This document shows, in pieces, positions 1-8,282 of a stretch of 64,000 nucleotides of DNA (positions within the stretch are counted from its first letter, which is position 1; each line of letters starts with the position of its first letter). The translations under genes and the position numbers were made by a program. The stretch is taken from NCBI RefSeq assembly GCF_011605345.1, contig NZ_JAAOXM010000007.1:284524-348523 (forward strand), written 5' to 3'. Below the pieces are notes generated by a model. It ran no database searches. It was not told the origin of the DNA and worked only from the letters and a program-made list of their open reading frames with translations. The stretch comes from Burkholderia sp. D-99 (lineage in GTDB: Bacteria > Pseudomonadota > Gammaproteobacteria > Burkholderiales > Burkholderiaceae).

Positions 1-1288
1 CGGCGACCGTGTGGTGCGTCGCTTCGTCGATCAGCACGAACGCGCCCGTGCCCGGATGCGCATCGTACGTATCGCAGACGATCGGCTTCTGCAGCGTCAG
101 CGCGACGCGGCCGATGTCGTTCATCTTCAGGTCGTGACGGTCGGTCGCGTGCGACAGCGTATGCACGTCGAGCACCTGCTTGACCGCGCCGATCTTCGCG
201 AACACCGTGCTCGTCGTCTGCTTCAGCAGGTACTTGCGCTGCGGCGACAGCGGCGTCTCGTCGAACCAGCACAGGTCGGCCTCGAGCTTCTTGGCCGGCT
301 CGACCGGCTCGGCGGTCGTGACGAACATGTCGCCGCGCGACACGTCGACGTCTTCCGCCAGGCGAATCGTCACGGCCTGGCCCGCGAACGCATGCGCGAC
401 GGACGCGGTGCCGCCCGGCACCGGCGCGACGATCTCGGCGATCGTTGCCGTGCGGTTCGACGGCAGCACGACGATCTCGTCGCCGACCTTCACTTCGCCC
501 GACTCGATACGGCCCATGTAGCCGCGGAAATCGTCGGCCGAGCTGCCGTCCTGACGCGCGACCCACTGCACCGGGAAGCGCAGCGCGTCATGCGCCTGCG
601 TCTCGACCGGCAGAGACTCGAGCACGTCGAGGAGCGGCTCGCCTGCGTACCACGGCATGCGCTCGCTCGCGCCGACGATGTTGTCGCCCTTCAGCGCCGA
701 CACCGGCACGAAGCGCACGTCGGTGAGGCCGAGCTGTTTCGCCAGCGTGACGTACGCGTCGCGGATCTCGTTGAAGCGCGCTTCGCTGTAGTCGACGAGG
801 TCCATCTTGTTGATCGCGACGATCACGTGCTGCAGCGCGAGCAGCTTGACGATCGCGCTGTGGCGCTTGGTCTGCGGCAGCAGGTCGGCGACACCGTTCT
901 CGACCGTCACGCGCGTCGCGTCGACCAGGATGATCGCCGCGTGCGCGGTCGATGCGCCCGTCACCATGTTGCGCGTGTACTGTTCGTGGCCCGGCGTATC
1001 GGCGATGATGAACTTGCGCTTCGCGGTCGCGAAATAGCGGTACGCGACGTCGATCGTGATGCCCTGCTCGCGCTCGGCTTCGAGACCGTCAGTCAGCAGC
1101 GCGAGGTCGAGCTCGTCGCCGACCGTGCGCTTGTTCTTCGCACGCGACAGCGCGGACAGCTGGTCGGACAGCACGGCCTTGCTGTCGTACAGCAGGCGGC
1201 CGATCAGCGTGCTCTTGCCGTCGTCGACGCTGCCTGCGGTGATGAAGCGCAGCACGCCGAGGTCTTCGGTGTTCTCGATGATGCTCAT
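1..1288 (-). CDS. cysN: Sulfate adenylyltransferase subunit 1 (GTPase subunit), 3' end outside window
   Basis: GTP-hydrolysing subunit of ATP sulfurylase, which with CysD makes adenylylsulfate (APS) from sulfate and ATP. The frame begins MSIIENTEDLGVLRFI and shows the G1 P-loop GSVDDGKST at residues 19-27, a G3 motif in IADTPGHEQYTRNM, and the G4 motif NKMDLVD, all typical of translational GTPases. About 429 codons are present without a stop and the gene runs off the left edge, so its C-terminus and any CysC (APS kinase) fusion cannot be judged. It lies 22 bp after cysD on the same strand, so the two are surely co-transcribed. Confidence 0.96.
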   Translation of the reverse strand, partial: MSIIENTEDLGVLRFITAGSVDDGKSTLIGRLLYDSKAVLSDQLSALSRAKNKRTVGDELDLALLTDGLEAEREQGITIDVAYRYFATAKRKFIIADTPGHEQYTRNMVTGASTAHAAIILVDATRVTVENGVADLLPQTKRHSAIVKLLALQHVIVAINKMDLVDYSEARFNEIRDAYVTLAKQLGLTDVRFVPVSALKGDNIVGASERMPWYAGEPLLDVLESLPVETQAHDALRFPVQWVARQDGSSADDFRGYMGRIESGEVKVGDEIVVLPSNRTATIAEIVAPVPGGTASVAHAFAGQAVTIRLAEDVDVSRGDMFVTTAEPVEPAKKLEADLCWFDETPLSPQRKYLLKQTTSTVFAKIGAVKQVLDVHTLSHATDRHDLKMNDIGRVALTLQKPIVCDTYDAHPGTGAFVLIDEATHHTVA

Positions 1289-1310
1289 GATGTGAATGTC
1301 CTCGTGTGCT

Positions 1311-2273
1311 TCAGAAATAACCTTGCTTCTTGCGCTGTTCCATCGCGGCTTCGGAGGCCTGGTCGTCCATCCGGGTCGCGCCGCGCTCGGTGATCTCGGT
1401 CACCGCCGTCTCGGCGATGATCTTCTCGACGTCGTCCGCGTCGCTCTCGACCGGGCACGTGCAGGAAATATCGCCGACCGTGCGGAAGCGCACCTGCGCG
1501 AGCTCGCTCGTTTCACCCTCGCGCATCGGCGTGAGCGGCGTGACCGGCACGAGCAGCCCGTTGCGGCGCACGATCTCGCGCTCGTGCGCGTAATAGATCG
1601 ACGGCAGTTCGAGGTTCTCGCGCGCGATGTACTGCCACACGTCGAGTTCGGTCCAGTTCGAGATCGGGAACACGCGCAGGTGCTCGCCCTTGTGCAGGCG
1701 GGCGTTGTACAGGCTCCACAGTTCCGGGCGCTGTGCCTTCGGATCCCATTGGCCGAATTCGTCGCGGAACGAGAAAATGCGCTCCTTCGCACGTGCCTTC
1801 TCTTCGTCACGGCGCGCACCGCCGATCAGCGCCGTATAGCCGTGCTGTTCGATCGTCTCGAGCAGCGTGACGGCCTGTGCGGCATTGCGCGAATCGGTTT
1901 CGCGGCGCAGCACGACCGTGCCGCGCTTGATCGAATCCTCGACGTGGCCGACGACCAGCTCGGCACCGAGCTCTTGCGCGCGGCGATCGCGGAAGTCGAT
2001 CACTTCTTCGTAGTTGTGGCCCGTGTCGATGTGTACGAGCGGGAACGGCAGCGTCGTCTTGCGGTTCGCGCCGAGGCCGAATGCCTTCAGTGCCAGATGC
2101 AGCACGACGACCGAATCCTTGCCGCCCGAGAACAACAGCGCCGGCTTGCTGCATTCGGCGACCAGTTCGCGCAGGATATGAATCGACTCGGCTTCGAGCC
2201 AGTCGAGGTGGCCCATGCGGTTGTCGGCACCGGCGGGCGGGGCAAAGGCGGATTGCTCGAGCGTCGTGCTCAT
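1311..2273 (-). CDS. cysD: Sulfate adenylyltransferase subunit 2
   Basis: Catalytic adenylyltransferase subunit of ATP sulfurylase, 320 aa, usual family length. The PP-loop SGGKDS sits at residues 49-54 in an N-terminal ATP-pyrophosphatase fold, followed by the family block GGARRDEEKARAKERIFSFR. I chose the ATG at 2273 (MSTTLEQSAF) because similarity-like sequence starts there; an upstream in-frame ATG at 2327 would add 18 Arg-rich residues with no family look. It sits between cysH (76 bp upstream) and cysN (22 bp downstream) in the sulfate assimilation operon. Confidence 0.97.
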   Translation of the reverse strand: MSTTLEQSAFAPPAGADNRMGHLDWLEAESIHILRELVAECSKPALLFSGGKDSVVVLHLALKAFGLGANRKTTLPFPLVHIDTGHNYEEVIDFRDRRAQELGAELVVGHVEDSIKRGTVVLRRETDSRNAAQAVTLLETIEQHGYTALIGGARRDEEKARAKERIFSFRDEFGQWDPKAQRPELWSLYNARLHKGEHLRVFPISNWTELDVWQYIARENLELPSIYYAHEREIVRRNGLLVPVTPLTPMREGETSELAQVRFRTVGDISCTCPVESDADDVEKIIAETAVTEITERGATRMDDQASEAAMEQRKKQGYF

Positions 2274-2349
2274 GATTTCAGTCCTTCTCTTCTGGGTTCG
2301 TGCCGCCCGCTGTCGCAGGCGGCGCAATATTCAGTTTCTTGTCAGGCTT

Positions 2350-3099
2350 TCAGTGCGTGGCGCCGGCGACGGCTTCCGCGGGAATCGGCGTGATCGTGAT
2401 GTGCAGGCCGCATTCCTTCGTATCGCGCGACTCCCACCACCAGCGGCCCGCGCGGCTGTCCTCGCCGGGACGGATCGCCCGCGTACAGGGCTCGCAGCCG
2501 ATGCTCGGGTAGCCGCGTGCGTGCAGCGGGTTCACCGGCACGTCAAACGCGTTAAGGTACGCCCACACGTCGGCTTCCGTCCAGTCGGCGAGCGGGTTGT
2601 ACTTCGCGATCCCGCGCGCTTCGTCCTGTTCTTCCTCGTGCAGCTCGGCGCGCGTGACCGACTGCTCGCGGCGCTGGCCCGTGACCCATGCACCGACGTC
2701 CGAGAGCGCGCGATTCAGCGGCTCGACTTTGCGGATGTGGCAGCACGACTTGCGCAGCTCGACGCTCTCGTAGAACGCGTTCAGGCCGTGCTCGGCGACG
2801 TACTGGTCGACCGCGTCCTGCCGCGGATGGAACTGCTCGATCTCGTAGCCGTAGCGCTCGCGCACGCGGTCGATCATGCCGAGCGTTTCCGCGTGCAAGC
2901 GGCCCGTGTTCAGCGAAAAGATGCCGATCCGCGCACCCTTCGACAGGATCGCATGCGTCAGCAGCATGTCTTCCGCCGCGAGGCTGCTCGCGAACTTCAC
3001 CTGCTCGTGACGGGCACCGATCTGCGCGAGCAGCGCGTCGAGGCGCTCGACCTTCGCGGCGAGTTCCGGGCTCAGCGCGGTGGCGGCGGCGGTGCTCAT
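2350..3099 (-). CDS. cysH: Assimilatory APS reductase (PAPS-reductase family)
   Basis: Thioredoxin-dependent reductase giving sulfite, 249 aa. It carries the cysteine pair CC at residues 119-120 and CEPC at 202-205, which together ligate a [4Fe-4S] cluster in APS-type enzymes, plus the catalytic ECGLH motif (Cys230). Those cluster cysteines, and the lack of a visible cysC, favour APS rather than PAPS as substrate; this is inference from family knowledge. The start at 3099 overlaps the end of the DUF934 gene by 4 bp (ATGA), so the two are translationally coupled. A longer in-frame ATG at 3612 reads through the upstream gene and is not used. Confidence 0.96.
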   Translation of the reverse strand: MSTAAATALSPELAAKVERLDALLAQIGARHEQVKFASSLAAEDMLLTHAILSKGARIGIFSLNTGRLHAETLGMIDRVRERYGYEIEQFHPRQDAVDQYVAEHGLNAFYESVELRKSCCHIRKVEPLNRALSDVGAWVTGQRREQSVTRAELHEEEQDEARGIAKYNPLADWTEADVWAYLNAFDVPVNPLHARGYPSIGCEPCTRAIRPGEDSRAGRWWWESRDTKECGLHITITPIPAEAVAGATH

Positions 3100-3653
3100 G
3101 CGCTCACCTTCGCTTCGGGCGTCGCTACGTCCGCCGTCGCGGCGCGGCGGCGGAACAGCGGTTCGGGCTGGTCGAACGCGCCCTGATAACGCTGCGTGAA
3201 TTCCGTGAACGCATTCAGCGCGTCGTGGATGTCCTTGTCGGCGCGCACCGCGAACGCGTCGAAGCCGCAACGCGACATGTACAGCAACTGGTCGCGCAGC
3301 ACGTCGCCGATCGAGCGCAGTTCGCCCGTCCAGCCGTGGCGCTCGCGCAACAGGCGCGCGATGCTGTAGCCGCGGCCGTCCGCGAAGCGCGGGAAATCGA
3401 CCGCGATCAGCGAAATCGCGCCGAAGTCGGCCACGAGATCGGCCGGCTCGCTGTCCGGGGCGAGCCACACGCCGAGCTCGTCCTTCGTCTTCGCGGCGAC
3501 GAGCGCCGCGCGCTCGGCCTGCCACAACGCGAACGGGACCAGCACCTTGCCGGCCGGCAACGCGTCGACCGCGGGCAGTGCACCGTCTTCCGCCGCGCGC
3601 ACGACCTGCCATGCATCGTCGATCACTGCGCGGTTCTTGATAATCGAAGCCAT
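3096..3653 (-). CDS. DUF934 protein of the sulfate reduction operon
   Basis: 185-aa soluble protein (MASIIKNRAVIDDAWQVV...) of the DUF934 family, which in proteobacteria is nearly always coded between cysI and cysH. The recognisable core is the run from FPRFADGRGYSIARLLRER through GDVLRDQLLYMSRCGFDAF. No catalytic motif is visible and its biochemical role is not settled; it is often described as an oxidoreductase probably involved in sulfite reduction. Gap to cysI is 25 bp upstream and it overlaps cysH by 4 bp. Function beyond the operon association is inference. Confidence 0.9.
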   Translation of the reverse strand: MASIIKNRAVIDDAWQVVRAAEDGALPAVDALPAGKVLVPFALWQAERAALVAAKTKDELGVWLAPDSEPADLVADFGAISLIAVDFPRFADGRGYSIARLLRERHGWTGELRSIGDVLRDQLLYMSRCGFDAFAVRADKDIHDALNAFTEFTQRYQGAFDQPEPLFRRRAATADVATPEAKVSA

Positions 3654-3678
3654 CTGCTAATTCCTTGTACCCGGTTGG

Positions 3679-5358
3679 TTACGCGTTCACTGCCTGGCGC
3701 GCCGCATACACGCGCTCCTTGAACGGCGCGATGCCGATGCGGTCGTACGTTTCGACGAAGCGTTCGCCGTCGATGCGCGATTCGACGAACGTATCGATCA
3801 GCTTCGCGATCACGTCGGGCACTTCTTCCGCCGAGAACGACGGCCCGATCACGCGGCCGAGGCGCGCGCCGTTCCGGCCCGTGCCCTGCTCGCCGCCGAG
3901 CGACACCTGGTACCACTCGGCGCCGTCCTTGTCGACACCGAGGATGCCGATGTTGCCGACGTGGTGGTGACCGCACGAGTTCATGCAACCGGAAATGTTC
4001 AGCGACAGGTCGCCGAGGTCGTACACATAGTCCAGATCGTCGAAACGCTGCTGGATCGCCAGCGCGATCGGGATCGACTTCGCGTTCGCGAGCGAGCAGA
4101 AATCGCCGCCCGGGCACGCGATGATGTCGGTCAGCAGGCCGATGTTCGGCGTCGCGAAACTCGCCGCCTTCGCCTTTTCCCACACCGCGAACAAGTCGCG
4201 CTTCTTCACGTTCGCGAGAATCAGGTTCTGCTCGTGCGACACGCGCAGCTCGCCGAGCGAGTATTCGTCGGCCCAGTCGGCCACCAGTTCCATCTGCGCG
4301 TCGGTCGCATCGCCCGGCGCCACGCGGTGATCCTTCAGCGACAGCGTGACGGCCGCATAGCCGGCCACCTTGTGCGGCGCAACATTACGCTCGACCCAGC
4401 GCGCGAATGCCTTGTTTTCGAGCAGGTGCTGCTCGAACGATGCGTCGGTGTCGGCCAGTTTCTCGTAGACGGGCGGCTGGAAGTATTGCGACACGCGATC
4501 GACTTCCACCTGCGTGAGCGTCGACGGGCCGTCCTTCAGGTGCTGCCACTCTTCCTCGACCTGCTGCGCGAACTTCGCGGGCGACAGCGCCTTCACGAGG
4601 ATCTTGATGCGCGCCTTGTACAGGTTGTCGCGGCGGCCGTAACGGTTGTATACGCGCAGCACGGCTTCGCAGTAGGTCAGCAGATGCTGCCACGGCAGGT
4701 CTTCCTTGATCACCGCGCCGATGATCGGCGTGCGGCCGAGGCCGCCGCCCGCGAGGATGCTCGCGACCACTTCGCCCTGCGCGTTCTTCTTCAGGTACAC
4801 GCCGAGGTCGTGAATCTGCACGGCCGCGCGGTCGTCCTTCGAGCCCGACACCGCGATCTTGAACTTGCGCGGCAGCCACGCGAATTCGGGATGGAACGTC
4901 GACCACTGACGCAGGATTTCCGACCACGGACGCGGATCGATCTCTTCGTCCTGGGCAACGCCGGCGAACTGGTCGGCGGTGATGTTGCGGATGCAGTTGC
5001 CCGAGGTCTGGATGCCGTGCATCTGCACCGACGCGAGCTTCGCGAGGATCTCGGGCGTGTCTTCCAGCTCGATCCAGTTGAACTGGATGTTCGAGCGGGT
5101 CGAGAAGTGACCGTAGCCGCGGTCGTGTTCGCGGGCGATGCGCGCCAGCATCCGGAGCTGGTCGCTGCGCAGGTTGCCGTAAGGAATCGCGATGCGGTGC
5201 ATGTATGCGTGGCGCTGCATGTACAGGCCGTTCTGCAGGCGCAGCGGACGGAATTCTTCTTCGCTCAACTCGCCCGACAGGCGGCGGCGCACCTGATCGC
5301 GGTACTGCGCGACACGCTCGTCGACGATCGTCTGGTCGTATTGGTCGTACTGATACAT
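3679..5358 (-). CDS. cysI: Sulfite reductase hemoprotein (nitrite/sulfite reductase family)
   Basis: Six-electron reduction of sulfite to sulfide, cytoplasmic, 559 aa. Two ferredoxin-like half-domains and two siroheme/[4Fe-4S] domains are readable. The cluster-binding cysteines appear as CPGGDFC (C-x5-C) and CMNSC (C-x3-C), the latter followed by GHHHVGNIG. Start set at ATG 5358 (MYQYDQYDQT); the frame extends upstream to 5448 with a non-conserved Arg-rich stretch. No flavoprotein subunit (CysJ) is nearby, so the electron donor must be coded elsewhere or be a ferredoxin. First gene of the operon, divergent from cysB. Confidence 0.96.
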   Translation of the reverse strand: MYQYDQYDQTIVDERVAQYRDQVRRRLSGELSEEEFRPLRLQNGLYMQRHAYMHRIAIPYGNLRSDQLRMLARIAREHDRGYGHFSTRSNIQFNWIELEDTPEILAKLASVQMHGIQTSGNCIRNITADQFAGVAQDEEIDPRPWSEILRQWSTFHPEFAWLPRKFKIAVSGSKDDRAAVQIHDLGVYLKKNAQGEVVASILAGGGLGRTPIIGAVIKEDLPWQHLLTYCEAVLRVYNRYGRRDNLYKARIKILVKALSPAKFAQQVEEEWQHLKDGPSTLTQVEVDRVSQYFQPPVYEKLADTDASFEQHLLENKAFARWVERNVAPHKVAGYAAVTLSLKDHRVAPGDATDAQMELVADWADEYSLGELRVSHEQNLILANVKKRDLFAVWEKAKAASFATPNIGLLTDIIACPGGDFCSLANAKSIPIALAIQQRFDDLDYVYDLGDLSLNISGCMNSCGHHHVGNIGILGVDKDGAEWYQVSLGGEQGTGRNGARLGRVIGPSFSAEEVPDVIAKLIDTFVESRIDGERFVETYDRIGIAPFKERVYAARQAVNA

Positions 5359-5576
5359 TCGGGGACCCCAGGGGTTTTCGTGGTGACCGCGCGACGTCCT
5401 AGCCACGTCGCGCCCGAATCTCCGTTCCACCGTCACTGTCGCCGGCATCCGCTGCCGGGTGGATTGCTAATGACGAAAACAGATATCCATATTTGAAAAA
5501 CTCCGGTGAATCGTAATAAACTCGCCTTATATTTCAAACGACTAAAAAATTCTGTTGATATGCGGAAGGGTTATAA
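5359..5576. promoter_or_regulatory. cysI / cysB divergent control region
   Basis: 218-bp region between two divergent start codons. It turns AT-rich near 5480-5545 in otherwise GC-rich DNA. Inverted half-sites TTTGAAA (5493-5499) and TTTCAAA (5532-5538) lie about 39 bp apart centre to centre, the kind of layout LysR-type regulators use. The sequence GGAAGGG shortly before 5577 is a good ribosome binding site for cysB. CysB binding here is expected from family knowledge; the exact site is my inference. Confidence 0.5.
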
Positions 5577-6518
5577 ATGAACCTGCACCAATTTCGCTTC
5601 GTGCGCGAGGCCGTCCGGCAGAATTTCAACCTAACCGAGGCTGCCAAGGCGCTCTACACGTCGCAACCGGGGGTATCGAAGGCGATCATCGAGCTCGAGG
5701 ACGAGCTGGGCGTGGAGATCTTCACGCGGCACGGCAAGCGCGTGCGCTCGCTCACCGAGCCGGGCAGGATCATCCTCGCGTCGGTCGAGCGGATTCTCCA
5801 GGAGGTTGAAAGCCTTAAAAGGGTCGGGAAAGATTATGCCGCACAGGATCAGGGCAACCTGACCATCGCAGCGACCCACACGCAGGCCCGCTACTCGCTG
5901 CCGGCCGCGATCGCCGAATTCAAGAAGCGCTTCCCGAAAGTGCACCTGTCGATCCTGCAGGGCAGCCCGACGCAGGTGGCCGAGATGGTGATCCACGACC
6001 AGGCCGATCTCGCGATCGCGACCGAGGCGATCTCCGACTACAAGGAACTCGTGTCGCTGCCCTGCTTCCAGTGGCACCACGCGGCCGTCGTGCCGGCCGA
6101 CCACCCGCTGCTCGAACGCAAGCCGATCACGCTCGACGATCTCGCGCAGTACCCGCTGATCACATACGAGGGTGCGTTCGCGGGCCGCAAGAAGATCAAT
6201 CACGCGTTCGCGCTGCGCGGGCTGTCGCCGGACATCGTGCTCGAGGCGATCGACGCCGACGTGATCAAGACCTACGTCGAACTCGGCCTCGGCGTCGGCA
6301 TCATGGCCGACATCGCGTTCAACCCGGAGCGCGACCGCAACCTGCGGTTGATCCCGGTCGGCCACCTGTTCGGCAGCAACGTGACGCGTGTCGCGCTCAA
6401 GCAGGGCGCCTACCTGCGCAGCTATGTGTATACGCTCGTCGAACTGCTGTCGCCGACGCTGAACCGCAAGCTGATCGAACAGGCGCTCAAGGGTGAAGCC
6501 GAATCGTACGAGCTCTGA
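5577..6518 (+). CDS. cysB: LysR-type regulator of sulfur assimilation, CysB
   Basis: 313-aa LysR-family activator. N-terminal winged helix-turn-helix at about residues 1-60 includes the CysB-type sequence ALYTSQPGVSKAIIELE; the effector domain carries ATHTQARYSLP, with Thr100 and Thr102 matching the sulfate-contacting threonines of enterobacterial CysB by position. In enteric bacteria CysB activates cys genes with N-acetylserine as inducer; Burkholderia also has the paralogue SsuR, but the tight link to cysI and the motif agreement favour CysB. It is transcribed away from cysI and is followed by a terminator at 6537-6560. Confidence 0.94.
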   Translation: MNLHQFRFVREAVRQNFNLTEAAKALYTSQPGVSKAIIELEDELGVEIFTRHGKRVRSLTEPGRIILASVERILQEVESLKRVGKDYAAQDQGNLTIAATHTQARYSLPAAIAEFKKRFPKVHLSILQGSPTQVAEMVIHDQADLAIATEAISDYKELVSLPCFQWHHAAVVPADHPLLERKPITLDDLAQYPLITYEGAFAGRKKINHAFALRGLSPDIVLEAIDADVIKTYVELGLGVGIMADIAFNPERDRNLRLIPVGHLFGSNVTRVALKQGAYLRSYVYTLVELLSPTLNRKLIEQALKGEAESYEL

Positions 6519-6536
6519 GCCGCGTGTATAAACAGA

Positions 6537-6560
6537 GGGGCGCACATCGCGCCCCTTTTT
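6537..6560 (+). terminator. Rho-independent terminator after cysB
   Basis: Stem GGGGCGC / GCGCCCC with loop ACATC, followed by five T residues, 18 bp after the cysB stop. It separates cysB from the binding-protein gene downstream. Confidence 0.85.
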
Positions 6561-6582
6561 GCTGCCCGACGGAGATTCCCGC

Positions 6583-7740
6583 ATGACGCTTTCCGCCCTG
6601 TTGCGCCGCGCCGCCGCCGGCGCCCTCATGCTGACCTGCGCGGCCGCGCATGCCGACCTGAAGGTCGGCGTCGACCTGTCGTCGACCGGCCCGGCCGCCG
6701 CGATCGGCATCACGAGCAAGAACGCGATCCTGATGTGGCCGAAGACGATCGCCGGGCAGCCCGTGCAGGTGACGGTGCTCGACGATGCGTCCGACCCGGG
6801 CACCGCGGTGCGCAACATCCGCAAGCTGGTCGACGAGGATCACGTCGACGTCGTGGTCGGGCCGAACATCACGCCCGCCGCGCTCGCGGCACTCGATGCG
6901 GTGGCCGCCGGGCAGACGCCGATGATCACGCTGGTCGGCTCCGGCGCGATCGTCGAGCCGCAGGAAGGCGCACGGACCTGGGCGTTCAAGATGGCGCAGA
7001 GCGACCGCGCGATGGCCGACGTGATGACGCGCTACATGGCGAACCATGGCGTGAAGACGGTCGGCTTCATCGGCTTCGCGGACAGCTACGGCGACAGCTG
7101 GCTGAACGAGTTCACGCGCTTCGCGGACTTGCGCAAGATCCGCGTCGTCGCGACCGAGCGCTACAACCGCACGGACGCGAGCGTCACGGGCCAGGCGCTG
7201 AAGTTGATCGCGGCGAAGCCCGACGCGATCCTGATCGCGGGCTCGGGCACGCCGGCCGTCCTGCCGCAGCGCACGCTGATCGAACGTGGCTACAAGGGCC
7301 CAATCTACCAGACGCACGGGATCGCGACACCGGAATTCATCAAGCTTGGCGGCAAGGACGTCGACGGGACGCTGTTCCCGACCCAGCCGGTGGTCGTCGC
7401 GCGCACGCTGCCGGCCGATCATCCGGCCCGCAAGGCCGCGCTCGCATTCGTCGACGCATACGAGGCGAAGTACGGCGCCGGCACGGTCACGCAGTTCGCG
7501 GGCGACGCGGCGGGCGTCTACCCGCGCCTCGCCGACGCGGTCGGCCGCGCGCTGAAGGCCGCGCAGCCCGGCACGCCCGCGTTCCGCGCGGCGCTGCGGC
7601 GCGAGCTGGAACGCGCGCACGAACTCGTCGTGCCGAACGGGGTCGTCAATACCAGCGACAAGGACCATGTGGGACTCGACCAGCGCGCGAGCGTGATGGG
7701 GATCGTCAAGCAGGGCCGGTTCGTCTACCTGAGCCAGTGA
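6583..7740 (+). CDS. ABC transporter substrate-binding protein, branched-chain amino acid (LivK) type
   Basis: 385-aa periplasmic binding protein of the type-1 fold. A signal peptide (MTLSALLRRAAAGALMLTCAAAHA, hydrophobic with Ala-x-Ala ending near residue 24) precedes DLKVGVDLSSTGPAAAIGI, the standard beginning of Liv-family binding proteins. I took the ATG at 6583 since the eight residues before it (from 6559) spoil the signal peptide and overlap the terminator. No permease or ATPase gene is adjacent, so this is an orphan component; its ligand (amino acid, aromatic acid or amide) cannot be told from sequence alone. Confidence 0.85.
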   Translation: MTLSALLRRAAAGALMLTCAAAHADLKVGVDLSSTGPAAAIGITSKNAILMWPKTIAGQPVQVTVLDDASDPGTAVRNIRKLVDEDHVDVVVGPNITPAALAALDAVAAGQTPMITLVGSGAIVEPQEGARTWAFKMAQSDRAMADVMTRYMANHGVKTVGFIGFADSYGDSWLNEFTRFADLRKIRVVATERYNRTDASVTGQALKLIAAKPDAILIAGSGTPAVLPQRTLIERGYKGPIYQTHGIATPEFIKLGGKDVDGTLFPTQPVVVARTLPADHPARKAALAFVDAYEAKYGAGTVTQFAGDAAGVYPRLADAVGRALKAAQPGTPAFRAALRRELERAHELVVPNGVVNTSDKDHVGLDQRASVMGIVKQGRFVYLSQ

Positions 7741-7765
7741 CGTGCGCGACCGGCATTCGGGCAGC

Positions 7766-7794
7766 TTGCCCGGCGTCGGGATTTCGGACATAAT
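7766..7794 (+). promoter_or_regulatory. Predicted sigma-70 promoter of tRNA-Leu
   Basis: TTGCCC (7766-7771), 17-bp spacer, CATAAT (7789-7794), then a GC-rich discriminator, 42 bp before the mature tRNA 5' end. The layout is as expected for a stable RNA promoter. Confidence 0.6.
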
Positions 7795-7836
7795 CCGCGT
7801 TTCGCCGCGCACAATCGCACGCGCGGCCAGAATCAA

Positions 7837-7921
7837 GCCCAGGTGGTGAAATTGGTAGACGCAGGGGACTCAAAATCCCCCGCCGCAAGGCGTGCCGGTT
7901 CGATTCCGGCCCTGGGCACCA
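7837..7921 (+). tRNA. tRNA-Leu (anticodon CAA)
   Basis: 85 nt with encoded CCA end. Acceptor stem GCCCAGG pairs with CCTGGGC; the anticodon arm is GGGGA-CTCAAAA-TCCCC, giving anticodon CAA (codon UUG). A long variable arm (CGCCGCAAGGCG region) marks it as class II, and the T arm reads CCGGTTCGATTCCGG. A terminator-like hairpin follows at 7956-7992. Confidence 0.97.
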
Positions 7922-7955
7922 GCATTCTCGCAGCGTGAAGCGCTGCGTCCCCCGA

Positions 7956-7992
7956 AACCCGCGCAAGCTCGCCGCTTCGCGGGTTTTTTGTT
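7956..7992 (+). terminator. Terminator after tRNA-Leu
   Basis: Inverted repeat AACCCGCG ... CGCGGGTT around an AGCTCGCCGCTT-type loop, followed by a T-run (TTTTTTGTTTTT). It lies about 35 nt past the tRNA 3' end. Confidence 0.75.
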
Positions 7993-8070
7993 TTTGCCGC
8001 ACGCACGCGCAACGCGTACCCCCGCGCAGCAGTCCAAGCATTATGAGGATGCGCGGCACGGAGGCACGCC

Positions 8071-8238
8071 ATGTCCATGCGCACGATTTCATCTCCGCTC
8101 TGCCGACGCGTGCTCGCCGTGGCGCTGTCGTTCATGCTGGCCGGATGCGACGTACTGACCGCGCCGCCGGTGCCCGACTGGCCGGGCCCGCACGCGCCCT
8201 ACCCGTTCCCGGACAGCATTCCGCATCGCACCGAATGA
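8071..8238 (+). CDS. Small predicted lipoprotein, 55 aa
   Basis: Short ORF starting MSMRTISSPLCRRVLAVALS. A basic N-terminus, a hydrophobic stretch (VLAVALSFM) and the lipobox LAGC at residues 23-26 give a convincing lipoprotein signal with Cys26 as the lipidated residue. The mature part is only 30 residues and very Pro-rich (APPVPDWPGPHAPYPFPDS). GGAG lies 9 bp before the ATG. It resembles the small 'lipoprotein with Pro-rich tail' proteins common in Burkholderia, but I recognise no family. It converges on the LysR gene at 8283. Confidence 0.65.
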   Translation: MSMRTISSPLCRRVLAVALSFMLAGCDVLTAPPVPDWPGPHAPYPFPDSIPHRTE

Positions 8239-8282
8239 ATGGACGGGAAGGCCGCCGTCGGCACTTCGACTCAAGCCCGTGT

